A stretch of DNA of 64,000 nucleotides from Atopsyche davidsoni. Taxonomy: Eukaryota; Arthropoda; Insecta; Trichoptera; Hydrobiosidae. Where the stretch lies: NCBI GenBank assembly GCA_022113835.1, contig JAILWY010000010.1:6287501-6351500 (forward strand), read 5' to 3'. A program made the translations under genes and the position numbers. The notes under the pieces were generated by a model. The model was not told where the DNA came from and ran no database searches. It saw only the letters and a program-made list of their open reading frames with translations. Of this stretch, positions 11,901-30,400 are shown piece after piece (position 1 is the first letter of the stretch; each line of letters opens with the position of its first letter).

Positions 11901-12785
11901 AAAAAGTAAATGAAATAAATTTAAACAATATATTATTCAGTAAAATATAAATGTGATAAACTTATTGAATCTTTGCTCATTTGTGGTGCCAAAAAAGCAT
12001 ATAACTTAACATTAAATTCAACAAATAAATGAGGACATACAAATAATAGTTCAAGTTTAGTATTTGTGTGTATCAAAATATATATCAACTATTGGGAAAG
12101 TGTATAATATCATATTAGAACTAATTATTCTTGTTTTTTCATAAGTTTTGTTATAAATTATAATTTGTTTTGAGTTGAAATTTTTTGATAAAAGAGCAAA
12201 AAATGTGTAATATTTAACTAGTATGGATATTTTAATTGTTGTATTTCATATTTATAAAATATTTTTCATTTTGCATTAAATATTTTATAGTTTGAAAATT
12301 AAAAGAATTTTCCTGAAACTACTTTAGAGCAATATTTTACAAACTCTAATAAAGTGAAGGAAAAACTTTTTGACTTTTATCGAATTTAAAAGTATTACCG
12401 TTTCCAGGAAAACTTATATATTTCTGAAATATTTTTATAAGTTATATTTTTCGGTGCAACGATCTGTGATAGAATCTGAGAAAACTTATGAAAACATTAA
12501 TTCCGTAGTGAAGACATTGTGATTCCAGGAATATATTATTATTGTACATTTGGTAAGCAAATTACTTTAAAATCAGAATTTGAAAGCAGTACTTAATGTG
12601 TAATAAGTTAAAAGTCTCATGAAAATGTGCAAAGTTATTTATTCAATTAATGTTACTTAACAAAACTTATTACTTCAAACAATTTTGACACTAGAATGAG
12701 CTAATTTTCTTACTCAAACAGTATTTTCTTTACTCTGATATTTGGAGGAATACATTTACAATTGATAGATTAATTATGTTTATTT
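8980..12785. other. AT-rich region upstream of the protease gene
   Basis: No coding exon recognised. A 14-bp perfect hairpin with a 4-base loop lies at 9296-9327. Frames at 10547-10750 and 10828-11016 (both -) look like chance. A 5' untranslated exon of the protease gene may lie somewhere here. Confidence 0.5.
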
Positions 12786-12801
12786 TAATAAGTTTTTAGC
12801 A

Positions 12802-17888
<5,087 letters not shown>

Positions 17889-17897
17889 TGCAAACAA

Positions 17898-17903
17898 AAT
17901 AAA
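17898..17903 (+). terminator. Candidate polyadenylation signal of the protease gene
   Basis: AATAAA 10 bases after the stop codon. The spacing is short, so a later signal could be used instead. Confidence 0.4.
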
Positions 17904-17909
17904 AATAAT

Positions 17910-20900
17910 AATTTGAAAACATATATTTTAATTATCTTCCTTTGTAACCTCTGTAAAATGGAAGATTTATATGATTCCATTTACCTCCTACTAATTCTTT
18001 TTTAGAATAGTTCTTAACAGGAATTTTGTATTCATCACAAGTATTTTTATTATGAAAATTTAGTAGGAACCTATTTTTGCTATCATCAAAAATAATTTAT
18101 ACTTAAAAAAGCTTACCTATTTATATATATATATATATATACATATTATATGTTGTTGATTCTCAATTTTATGTTATTACACTTTGTGCGAGAAAGGTAC
18201 TAGTATTCATATACTGAATTGCTAAAGAAAGTCCAGCGCAGCGTTTTTGTTTACAATAAAATTGGAAATCATAATAATCGAGATCAGTATAAAAATACCA
18301 ATCCCTGATTGTTTTCTAGTTTACCGTATTTTCCCTGCCATTCTTTAAAGCTACCATTCCAGTTATATATAATAATATTTACTTAGTCACCACCATACAC
18401 CACCAAGATCACACATTTATTCTAAGCTTTCATTAAAATAATTAGGTATCTATCATTTCTCAAATTCATTTTTACTAATTAAGTTTACCTATACAGAATA
18501 TATGTTTTGCTAACACTTTACAATGTTAAGTATCGTTTCATCTGTCGGTGAAATATTGTGTGATTGTACAAGCTTTTTTGTAGCTGTATCAGAATGCACG
18601 CTGATCATGTTTTAGGACATTTAGTAATCTTAAATATTTGATTGCAGATTTTAGAAAGTAACTTAACTACATCACTGACGTGGGATATGTTCAGATTAGA
18701 ATTTTGTTTTGCTTCTTACATATCAAGTATGAATATGCGGCTCCTATTTATTTCAATATACTGTAGTACAAGCATATATTTTGTTTTATTAATTTCTACA
18801 AGTCTTCATAGTTATTTATTTATTGGCTTAATAACCATCATTCTAGCTTTAATATGCTGATGAGTATTTTGAAAAAGTTTCTTCTTCGATTAGGAGTAAA
18901 ATTCATATGCAGTCATCAGTTTATGGTATATAGCATCATCTTAGTTAATAAGATCTTTGTGATCTTAGGTTTTTATTCTAGTACTGGAGTTATTTTTAGG
19001 AAATGAGAAATGTTGATGAATTTTTTCACTAAGGTTTTCAGTGCATTACTCCGAGATCCAGTTAGGTGGGTATTCACAATGATTTGTGAAGTGCTTGACC
19101 ATTGTTTAGTTCATGCAAATCTTTGTGCTTGTGTTCTAGAGATATTTCAAAAGGCTTACTAAAAAAATAAATCCACTTACTCATTCTGAAGAATTAAGTA
19201 GTGTTTACATCAAATATTCATAAAACTATTTTTCTCAGCTTATAATCCATGTAAAAATATTGGTAGCAGAATCGATGACGGTGAATTTTTTCTGATTAAA
19301 TGTAACTATAACTTGAAAAATACTATCACCACACATTGATTCTAATGTCTAATGTAATGTCTTCAACCGTCAGTTCATTTTTTGGGATAATCAGTTTTGT
19401 GAATTATCCGTGATTATTTTACAGATTGTGGTTGCTATAATTATCTGCTTTTAAGACTAGTTACAGCTAGTTAAAAGTTTGGTGGCACTCTCGACATTTT
19501 ATTTTCTAACCCCGACAAATGTTTTGTAAAAAATGTTCTCGTTTTTTCGTAAATACATCTCAGATATTCTATGGTGTCTCCCCAGTATTAAATTTTTCTG
19601 TTTTTAAATAGTCTTCATACATTTTAAGCTGCAAGTTATGACTTTTCATTAGGGTTTTAGCAATAATACCCTCATTACCAATATCCGCACAAAGTGTTTT
19701 AAAATATTCCCAACAATTGCAAATCCATAATAAATTATTTATCGCTATAATTTAAATATGTGTGCTATAAATGTACAAACTAATTAAGTTAGGCATAGTT
19801 AGCCATTGAAAACGTTGCCATAATCAAAAGTTGTGTCTTGTGCCAAAGTATAAACATATATAATTTATAATAGGCTACATAATTTATAAATTATGCAGTA
19901 TGTTATTTTGTATAGAGCAATCTTAAGAATTATAGCTAAAGCAATGTTTTTATTTTCATAGAATTGCTTTACAGGAGGTGTGTTCTTTTTTTATTCCTTA
20001 GTTAGAATAATTGATTATGTAAATTTGCATAATTTTTAATTAACATTCATAAAATTTTTATAAAAGTTAAGGTAATGTATTTTATTGAAAATGTATAGAG
20101 GACTTAGTTTTAAAAAGTAAGTGTCTTGTTGTAAATAAAATAAATACCTTTCAATTGTATTTTTTATTAAATGAGAGTTAAATGAATCCTTACCTTTAAA
20201 AATAGACTGCTTCATTCAGAGCCACATTTTGTGAAAACATATTTGGTTCACCAAATATAAATACCTGAAAGATGGTTCGTTGATACTTCTTGCTATGATT
20301 TATTATACTTTTTTCTTTACTTGTTTGGTATTTTATTATACTATAATTATTTTTATTGAACACATGGTTTTATTTTAAAGAAAAAGTAAAAAACTTTTTT
20401 TCAAAAATAATTTTACAAAATATTGAAAACAAAAAAACTTCACAAAAAAGTATTCAAATATAATACATATGCAAAAGTTTATATGAATAAAATACAGATA
20501 AAATAATCAATAATAATACAAACACAAAAAAGTGGATAATATGCTGACCGTGAAATAATTGGTAAGTACACTGGGCACTCGGGATAAACTGTTCAGTCAG
20601 TATTTCATTGGTAATCAGGGAAACAAATAAAAAAGTATTGTCAAGAAAATTTTATTTATTATTCTTCAGATAGAACATTTACAAATAATAATAAAAATGT
20701 AACAAATTGTTTGTCGATCTTTCCAGATGAAAAAACTTCTTTCTGTAGTATCTTTTTTGCATACATTGGACCCATTAGGGATTATGATTGAAATAAATAA
20801 TATGCAGACACATAGTCATTCTTTTTCCTGTTGTATAATATTTTATCAATTGTAGCAATTAATAATAATTATTTTTTCCTTTTAATACGTACAATACTTT

Positions 20901-23900
20901 TGCAACATTGAAAATAGATACGATTATTTGACAGTGAAAGGCTAACATATATTAAGATTACTCAATATTTTAATATAGGTATGCATTGGGGTTGTCAAAG
21001 TCATTAGTCTACATTAATACCATATTACCAATAGGTTAAGATTTGGCATATTATTTGGCCAAAGATCTTTCTAGCATCAATATATGTGATGTTAATTTCT
21101 GTGTACTATAGTGACTTTATAACAATGAATCTGGATTATCGAGGATCTACTTACGGGATATAAAATCATGAACCGTCTACACATTGAATTAAATGGAAAT
21201 GTTTATATGTAGATACATAATATCCTATTTCATACAAAACATAATTTTACTGTGATATGATAATTTTAATACTGAAAAACAACTGAGATTATTCCTGTAA
21301 CTATAACTTCATTGAGAGTTAACAGTAAAAATAGTTGAAATAAATTACCCTCTTCATCAATTAAACATAGAATCTGATGTAGTTCATCAGGATATATACT
21401 AATGTTTTGGACCCAACCGCAGTACCGTTTTTTTATCACTTATTTACTTATTTGGTGTGATAACATCCGGAATTTTAAGAGTTTACTTTTGTCATTTTTG
21501 AACATTGATAGATTGACAGAAATAATCAATAAAAATCGACCATCAATGAGATTTAACGTCGTATCCGATTATCAAACCACCTAAGGAAATAAAAAATAAT
21601 CTTTCCTTAGATAATAATATATCTGTTGAAAAATTTTCCTCGTGATAGCAGGGTGATTTAAAACCTAGCATATTGAGAAAATGTTGGGCTTAAACAAAAT
21701 TTATCATAGGTTAGGTATTTTTTCCGATGACATCAAGATGTGAAACAGAAATGTCGTGTTACAGGGAGTTCGTTAATTGTTTAAAATTGAATAGATAAGT
21801 CTATTATAATAGCTTTAATGTTTGATATTTAGACAGTCATTCCATAAATTGGAACATTACAAAGATATGCTATGGCCAATATCTGTTGGCGCTATATAAA
21901 ATTAGACATCATCTAGTATAACATTAAAAATTACAGATGACTTAATTATTACTCAACTGCTTTTGTAAAACCTTCACAATTACATTTCTGGTTGCTTAAA
22001 GCATTAATATTAGAATTTATTCTTTTATTAGGCTTAGTCAATTTCACCATGATTAAAATTCTACATGATACTGGGTATAATTATAATTTTTATATTGAAT
22101 TCTGATCTTCGTAAATGTAGTAAAGTTGTTACATATTTCTATATACTATGTACCATTAGTAAATGTGATTATATATGACATTTATTTATTATATAATAAG
22201 CACATTTTTATATATTCAATACACGTAGATACTATTTTCTATTTCTAGTGATAGTAACACAAAAAATAATGGTACTGAAAAATGTGAGTGATCTTTTAAA
22301 ACCGATTACATAGGTAGTTGGGAAAAATTGCCGTATAGTTAGTAAATAATGTAGAAATACACACATTTTATTACAAATATCACTACTTATATGTATACCT
22401 TTGGTTTGTGATGACTTTTTCAATCAATGGTCTAACCATTTTTTTACAAAACTCAATCACACAATAAATCAGTTTACTTCATACAACATAATTTAAGCAA
22501 AATAATTTAAATATAAATGGTTTACATACTTAATACAGATATCAATTCATTTGAGAAATAAGCGCTAAAAGTATTGTGTTGATTATTCAGATTTTAGATA
22601 GACACACTTATGTTTAGATTTGAAAAGGTTTTATAAAATGTACTAAGGTAAAACAGTTTTGATTAAGAAGACACCTAAGTATGTTATTATATTCATATTT
22701 TTTTTATCTATAGTTGCCAGTGACTAAGTTATTTTTAGTAAAATAATATTAGCCTTCAATGAAAAATAAATAATTAAAATGTCATCTTTATATTCGATGA
22801 AGAGTAAATTTATGGTTATTATGATATTATTTTTATGAACACCTTATACAGCTAATTTCCTAGTATTTGAATGGAATAATATATTTTACTAGTCATACAT
22901 ATTTTTGGCTAGTGAAGTAAGGTATACTTAGTATGTAATAAACGAATAGATGTCAGTTTTTATTTTTAACTGAAATGCTCCATAGTCAGTGTAAGATAAC
23001 TATTTGAATATTATATTTTATATTACCCTCGTCGTAATTTATTTACCTATACAATAGTTTATGAATCATTCATGAATACACACGCACACACTCACATATA
23101 TATATATACCACTTTTATAATATATATATATATATATATATACCACTTATGAAACGTCACACATGCCTAAAATAAAGACAAACGGTCTTTAATCGTTGAA
23201 ACAGAGAATTGGTATGATAGTTTAAATCTATAGTTTTTTAACCCATTGGTACTGCGGAGCCTACCATCTACATCTTCACAATCTCTAGTAGAGAATATTA
23301 TATTATATTTTAACTTTTATACAAGAATATGGTAGCAAATAAAATTTTCAAGTGTTTGCTAGGCACATTTAAGAGTCTAAAGAATTGTTGGTATGCCATA
23401 ATCTCCTTATCACTAGTGAAATTGTCGCTTGATCTTTAAAAAGATGAGTATGGAAATATAGATGTTTTTTTTTACTTTTGAAAAACTATTCTACATCTAA
23501 AGGTAGTTGATCCCTCATTCATACTGATATATTTGAAACACACTCGTAATAAATACATGCTTATTTTATAAAAATTAATAAGGTTATATCTCAATAAGCT
23601 TACAAATTGAGCATGAGATATAATATGGCTTAAAGTAATTCTATTAAAATAGGTAAGTCAAGTTCTTCACAAAAGAAGCACATTACAGTCCCATTAAATC
23701 TTGTTTTTTGTTTTCAAGCATACACAATTTTCATCATTGAATGTTACGTAAGTCCTTGAAAAAGATCTTTTGAACATACCATTATTATCCTCATTTTCAC
23801 AGTAGATATCTAATCTTATAATATTATCTGACATAGTGTGTAAACCGAAGCTATAAAGAAATTGTTAATTGTCACATACCATAGATTTAAAATGTTGAAA

Positions 23901-24000
23901 ATGCTGTTATTTTGAAATCATGATGGTAAATACTTTCATTTTATAGCATCGATATACTTTTAAAATAGCCAAATACACGAAATTAATTGTTATATAGAAA
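17910..24000. other. AT-rich interval between two converging genes
   Basis: This should contain the 3' untranslated ends of both genes. Short TA runs at 18121-18140 and 23095-23142; the latter has the unit TATATACCACTT twice. An 18-base perfect palindrome lies near 19879-19896. No coding segment recognised; the 72-codon frame at 18642-18860 is hydrophobic and AT-driven. Confidence 0.6.
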
Positions 24001-24006
24001 CAATTA

Positions 24007-24012
24007 TTTATT
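24007..24012 (-). terminator. Candidate polyadenylation signal of SLO2
   Basis: AATAAA on the - strand about 217 bases after the stop. Longer 3' ends are possible, since the next 6 kb is gene-free. Confidence 0.35.
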
Positions 24013-24228
24013 GGACTTCAACGAATGAAGCCTTAAAAAAAAATATGTGCCTAAAAAAGTTAGATAGCTCAAGAAAACAAGTTCTGTATCTTTACATTTT
24101 TCAAGGCCAAATAAAAAGTTTTTACTGTGGGGAATGCTTTACAGTGTAGATATTCTGAATATCTAGTTTTACAATGTTTTCTTGTTGCGAATAACAGAGC
24201 TCAGTCTTCTGCCCCACATGAGATTGTA

Positions 24229-24847
24229 TCATACGAAAGTTCCCTGTAAGGGTGGTTGCTCTGGGGGTGTTCCCAAAACAGCACTCTGATCGTATGGTAC
24301 ACCTAATTCTGAACCTGACATACTCATTTCTTCTGGTGGCGTGACCTCTAGGCCAATGCTTTCGTTCAAAGCAATCTTGATACTGCTCGGATGGCTCATG
24401 GTCTGTTGAAATATCTGCTGTTGTTGTTGCAACTGTTGTTGCTGCTGATGTTGAAGTAATGAATTGAAATGCGAGATTCCTATTTCTTCTAAGCTACTTT
24501 TTCGACGACTTACACCTGTAGACGGCAGTCCTTGACGAAGAGAGTTGGATCGACGCAGCAAAATATCATCTGTGATTCTCAATGAGTTAGATCGTCCCCT
24601 GAAGTTGCCAGCAACTGTAGGACTATCTGGTAGTGACAGAGAGTTTGCCTTTGTAGTAGCAAGAGGAGGAGCTCTGGGCAAAGGGAAGTTAGGAAGTCCC
24701 ATACCAGAGCCACGCCTGCTTCCTCCACTAGGTCCTGCCAATGTTTGCATTACCGTTTGAGAGCAGAAGCTTATGTTGGATTTTCTGCGAGAGTTGTGTC
24801 TTTCAAAAGTTTTCTGGGCAGAAAACGGAGAAGGTCTCACCAAGTAG
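24229..24847 (-). CDS. SLO2: SLO2 last exon, C-terminal tail
   Basis: Acceptor AAATTCTAG; starts by completing DIIYLVRPSP and ends GTFV-TGA. The tail has four basic RRxS-type sites (RRKSN, RRGSG, RRSNS, RRKSS), which known kinase preferences suggest as PKA-class targets. It also has a Gln-rich run at about 24404-24460. There is no PDZ ligand like the vertebrate ETQL end. Confidence 0.93.
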
Positions 24848-27325
24848 CTAGAATTTAAAAAAAGTAAATTTAATAACCATGAGATTTCATGTTTGTCATT
24901 CATTCTTATCGTAAACATTTGTTACCAGGTAAACTGTGCCAAGTGCTTGGATAAGTGAATATTTAATTTAATTTTTTTAATTGAACAGTGACATTATCAA
25001 AGTAACTCAAGGTTACTATATGCCATTTATTTTTTTGGTAAATTAATATAATTTATCTACTCATTTTTTTCTGAAAAATTTCAATAAAATTTAAGTTTTA
25101 TTTTAAATATAATATTGGTGGAAATTAAATTGACAAATGTTATTATTAAACTTCTTTGGAGTATTGAGTTTAGATACTATGTATACATACATTATGTCAC
25201 CTTCCTCTAGTTTGAGGTCACAGCTGGGGTTGATTATTACATAGGATAAGCTATTCCTCTTCTCGCTTACGTCATCATAATCAGCGCTGGGAAGGTTCAG
25301 TGATTCCATTCGGGAGCGAACCAAATTGGCTATTTCTGCTCTTTCAATTTGCTGAGCATGATTATCACGTGCCTCATCTACCAATCCAACGGTGTACTAA
25401 TAAATTGAACACTTTATTAGTTTATTAAAAATACTAGTATTTAACTTATTCATTAATTTGAATATGTGATTATTGTGCACTAGGTGGATTTCAAAGGTGG
25501 CGTCCACTGGCTCATTATGCTTATTTTTTTAAAAAGTTTTTTTCTTTTCAATATATCAATCACTTTATTGGTATTTTACAGAACAGTATGATTGAAATAA
25601 ACGAAAAGAAAATCTATAAATGGAGTGTCCATTTTATATAATGCTCAATCAAGACTCTATATATAACATTGAATATGCGAGAGCCTAAATTGAATCCTAA
25701 TTTGGCGGATTAAATAATGCCATAAACAACATCTAACTGTGGGAAAAATAAGTGATATTGCTGCATTTATAATAAAAGTCATTGCAATATACATTCTAAG
25801 AAAACCAATATTATTTGCAGCAATTTTGCACTTTTGAAAATAATTATATATTTATTAAATATATAGATATACATTCCTTTTTATATTACTATTGAAAACA
25901 GTCGTTTACTAAAGGTTTTTCATACTAAATTTCATAATTAAGTATTGTTACATTAATGGTATGCAACATGTTAATTAAACACAAAGATAATTTATTTTAG
26001 AATAAATAATAATTCTAACTAAAATTAACAGCTTAAAAAACATAAAGATAAAGCTGTGAAGAAAGGAAGTGAAATATTTTAATTATTCTCATTACTATAA
26101 AACTAAGGTACTAACTGTCATCGCTCTTGTACACTTTTATAAACACGTCATAATATGAGAAATTTATACTCTTGTGATAATTAGTGACCTATTATTAAGA
26201 CTTATTCTTTTTGTAAAAACCTTTTACGATATTAAATCATAAAAATTGTTCAAATGACAATTAAAAATAATGTATGTGTTTGTAAGTAAAAAAATTTTTT
26301 TTCAAGGTGTTTTAGTAGTTTAGTATTGTATGTAGAATTTGAGAGATGTCATGTAAGAACCATTTGGGGTTATGTCCCTTACCCCAGATGTGTCATTGTT
26401 TGAGCATCCGCCCAAGCAACTGGTGGGAGCGGCGGGCGGACGATAAGTGACTCCTGTATGAGAACCCGGGGCACCCTCCTCATCCCGCTGTTGTATACAA
26501 AAATGTACAAATCTCTCAGCAGACTTCACTACAACCTATTATCTACGTCGCTTTATTGCGTGATTCTACTCCTAGGAGTCTTGTGCTAGTGCAAATGCAG
26601 ATGTGCATCCATCAGGTCCGAGCCATATAGCTAAACTAGTAGCAAATATATTTAGCAATTGACTTCTTGATAAAGTGAATATATTCAGAAATATAGAGGG
26701 TGGGAGCACAAAAGATTTTTTTGAATTGGAAAGTTTAAAATGTAAATAATAAATAAGGGGTCCAAAAACAGCATGTTTAAAAAAAAAAACGTTAAATGCA
26801 AGTGATGGCTTCAGAATTTACATTTGTTACTGCACTTGTAATAGATCTAGTTCTAATAATTAAGGTTGTCTATCTGAGTATTATTTTATGTAAGAAACCA
26901 TAATAATAAAACAATATTGCTTAGTACTTATTAAATTAGCCATCATTTTATAATTTTGGTACATTAATTTATATTCCATTATTACGGTAGAATGTTACGA
27001 AGTAAAAGAAATCACATTGTTCAAATAATAAAGAAATTCATGCAAAGGTATTATATAATACATTAATCTAGCTGTTGAACTATGGACACTAACACATATT
27101 ATGATTCTAAACTATAACTATTTGTGCGTATTAAATGATGTGTAAGAAATTGATAGTTAGTAAATTGGTACGAATGGTATTTGAAAAACTAAGTTTATGA
27201 TATATTGTATCGCTTTGTGATGTTTTCAATACATATGTTAGTCATACATATGTTTGATGGATTGATTAATCAAAATGAAAACTCACTCCACTTCAAATAT
27301 TATTCTTCTTCTTCTTGTATACACA

Positions 27326-27414
<89 letters not shown>

Positions 27415-30400
27415 CGCGTGCGAGTGCTGTGTATATCAATAGTATTTAGGTGTTGTACAGAAGAACAATGTTATTTTATGGAATTTGGCTGTATGAATTG
27501 GTATGTGAATTTAAGAGAAATGATATTGCAGTTAAATTATTAACTTAATTTAGCTATATGGTTATGATAAATATGTTTTGAACACGATGACGATATTATT
27601 GAATGGGATAACTAATTAACAAAGTAGCTGTCTACAAATAAACAGATAAAAATATAATATACACAAAAATATGCTAAGAAGAGCTACTGCAGTAAATACT
27701 ATATTTATAAAGAGATATGCTTTAAACACATATAATTTAAAATATTTTATGTTTGTGATTTTGACAAAAAATTACATTATTATATTATATAGAGTAATAA
27801 TTAACATGTTGGCAAAGGGCAATCTTTGGGTTTGGATAATTTTGATTGTTGAATAATTCTTTTGGTATTTATTTATCTATCAACTGAAGCATATATCTAT
27901 ATTGTGTTATAATGGATTGATGTAAAGGCCTAATTTCACTACTGACTGATTAATTTCTACTTTTCATTGTGTGAGTGCGATCATTGGCCAGATTTAATAA
28001 AATCAATTTGACGTTGACATTACGAATAGAAGCATTAACCATCTCACCACTGCTAATATTTGCAAAAAGGCAAAGCATCTGCCTTAAAAATGGTTTATGT
28101 TTTCCCTAAAAGTAGAGCTTTCAACATGAATGTGAAAAAATATTATAAGCCTGTATTTATTTTCATAGAAAAAAAGAATTACTTAGCATGGATCAAAAAT
28201 ACATATTTTATATTTTTTTGTGTATTTAAAAAATCACATAATATTTGTTTCAATTTTTGCAGTATTATATTTGAAAATATTTTGATTCATGCTTGGAGTT
28301 CAGTCAATTGCTTAGTTAAGTTATTAAAATTGTCCTGTTTTCAAAAATAAAAAAGAAATAAAATTATAAGTAAATAGTAGATTAAATACCAATACATTGC
28401 TTAAAATGTATGTGGTGAAAAAGTCTGTATGAAGTTAATCAAAAAAATAATGAACCCTTTTAATTAAGCAAGTGACTTTGTAAATGTATAATTTAGCATT
28501 TAAATGTAAAAAAGTGAATTTGTGGGAGGGAATAGTTTGATAGAAGCTATAAAATTTTATTTTAAAAGTGTTATTATAATATATTATGTAGATTTAAAAT
28601 TTTACAATAATAATCGTGAAGTGTTAGGTATTCAAAGTTTAAAATGTGTTGTGGCAGTGAGCTTTTTAAAGAGATGATCAACTTTTCTCAAAATATACAT
28701 ATTGAAATGAATCAACAGTTACAAATATACATAATGTTCTAGGTTCATATTCTTTTAATCAATACATTACTGTATTGTAATCATCTTTACATGAATCAAT
28801 AAAAAATTTTTTCATGTAAAAATAATATATATATATTTAAATGTATTTTTTTTAGAAATCATGTACAGTTAGTTGTTTCATTTTTATGTTGAAGTGATTG
28901 GCTTGGCAAAAACACACGTGTTGAACGTCTAAGCCGCGTGAACTCACCGATGGTCGCATTCGCACGCAGTTGGACCACGGCCACGTGGAGGCGCCGTGCA
29001 TACTCACGTTGGAAGTGTCAGCCAGAGTGGTGTCTTGAGTCCTGTATATTCCTATAGGTATTTCGCAGGTGGTGGAGCAAAGTTTTTGATAGAGGCGCCC
29101 ATAAGTTCTGATCCACATGTCGTCTTTAGTTATTTTCATCTTAAATTTAAAAAATAATCATGCCGTGATTTCTCTACGAGGGATTCATGTTTATTGGTAG
29201 CCATCACTAATATTACTTACGGATGTGAGAAAACCAGATCCTGGAGCTTGGTCGACTCCGAGCAACAGTCGTACGAATGTAATGACATAATCTTTTACAA
29301 ATGCCTGGTACAGCAGAGTGTCCAACATTGAGGCGGAAAACACAGAGCCAGCTGCAAATGGCAGTCTGAACATGTAGGAGATGTGGGAGCCTCTTTCTTT
29401 TTCACACTGCAAAGTCACAAATCACACCTCTTCAAGATAATCAACGCAAATATTATTAAATAGTCTGCTAGTAGTATATAATTGAGAAAATATAAATAAA
29501 CTACTTATCCTAAATACAATTCACATTATACAATTAATTATAGACCAAATAAACAGTCGCAATAAAAATATCATTCGCACATAGTAAAAATTAACATCAC
29601 ATAGGTTCATTATTTACAAGTAAAATTATTAAATGAAATAGCTTGCAAGTGCTGCAGAGAGTAATTCAAAAAGATAATTGTAGGGGCAGTATCTATAAAA
29701 AAATAATATTCATTGCAAATGTCACTGATTTCAAGGATATTGAAATAAAATGTTGCAATTAGCATGGGTTGCTTTTAGATACGCCATAAAGTAGTAAAAT
29801 CTATGCTGTTTATTTTATAATTTAAGTATTACTATGCACTACTAATGCCAGCATAGTCAGTAAGTGGACACTGCGAGGGCAACATTAATTAACATTTGTG
29901 GAATAAATAAATATTCCCTGAGTTTGTATATTTTGGAAACATTAAATTTTTTTCATAGTACTCTAAGAAAAAAATATTTATTTACGCATGAAGGCCAGTA
30001 AAAAAATATATCAATGCTAAGGCATTATCTCTATGTATCCGTATTATTTTTAGCTGGTGAAAGGTTCGGCTAAGATTTGAGAAAGGGCAATGATGACGTT
30101 TATTTATTATTTCTTGTGTGAAAGTTATTTAAGAAATAACAAATATTAATAGAAGCAACGAGTAGATTTATGGAACATGTATAAAAAAAAAACATTTCCC
30201 AATTGTTAGTTTTTAAATTCGGTTATGAATTGATTCGGAAATAATTATAAATTAATGATTTAAAAGCTTAGCTTATTATTGCTCTGATTTTCTAGCAACA
30301 TGAAATCAGTGAAATAGTGGGTAGTCGCTTCATGTAAGTAAGTAACCTTGATGATGTGCACCTTGGCAGCTCGGCGTTCATTGAGTGTGATTTTAAGTGC

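Noticed and set aside
18642..18860. Hydrophobic 72-codon frame after the protease stop, preceded by an AG
   Set aside because: No resemblance to the USP47 C-terminus; hydrophobicity follows from AT-rich composition; the phase from exon 10 would not be supported.
27205..27543. 112-codon + strand frame with Cys-Val repeats
   Set aside because: By-product of the (TA)n(TG)n tract inside a SLO2 intron.
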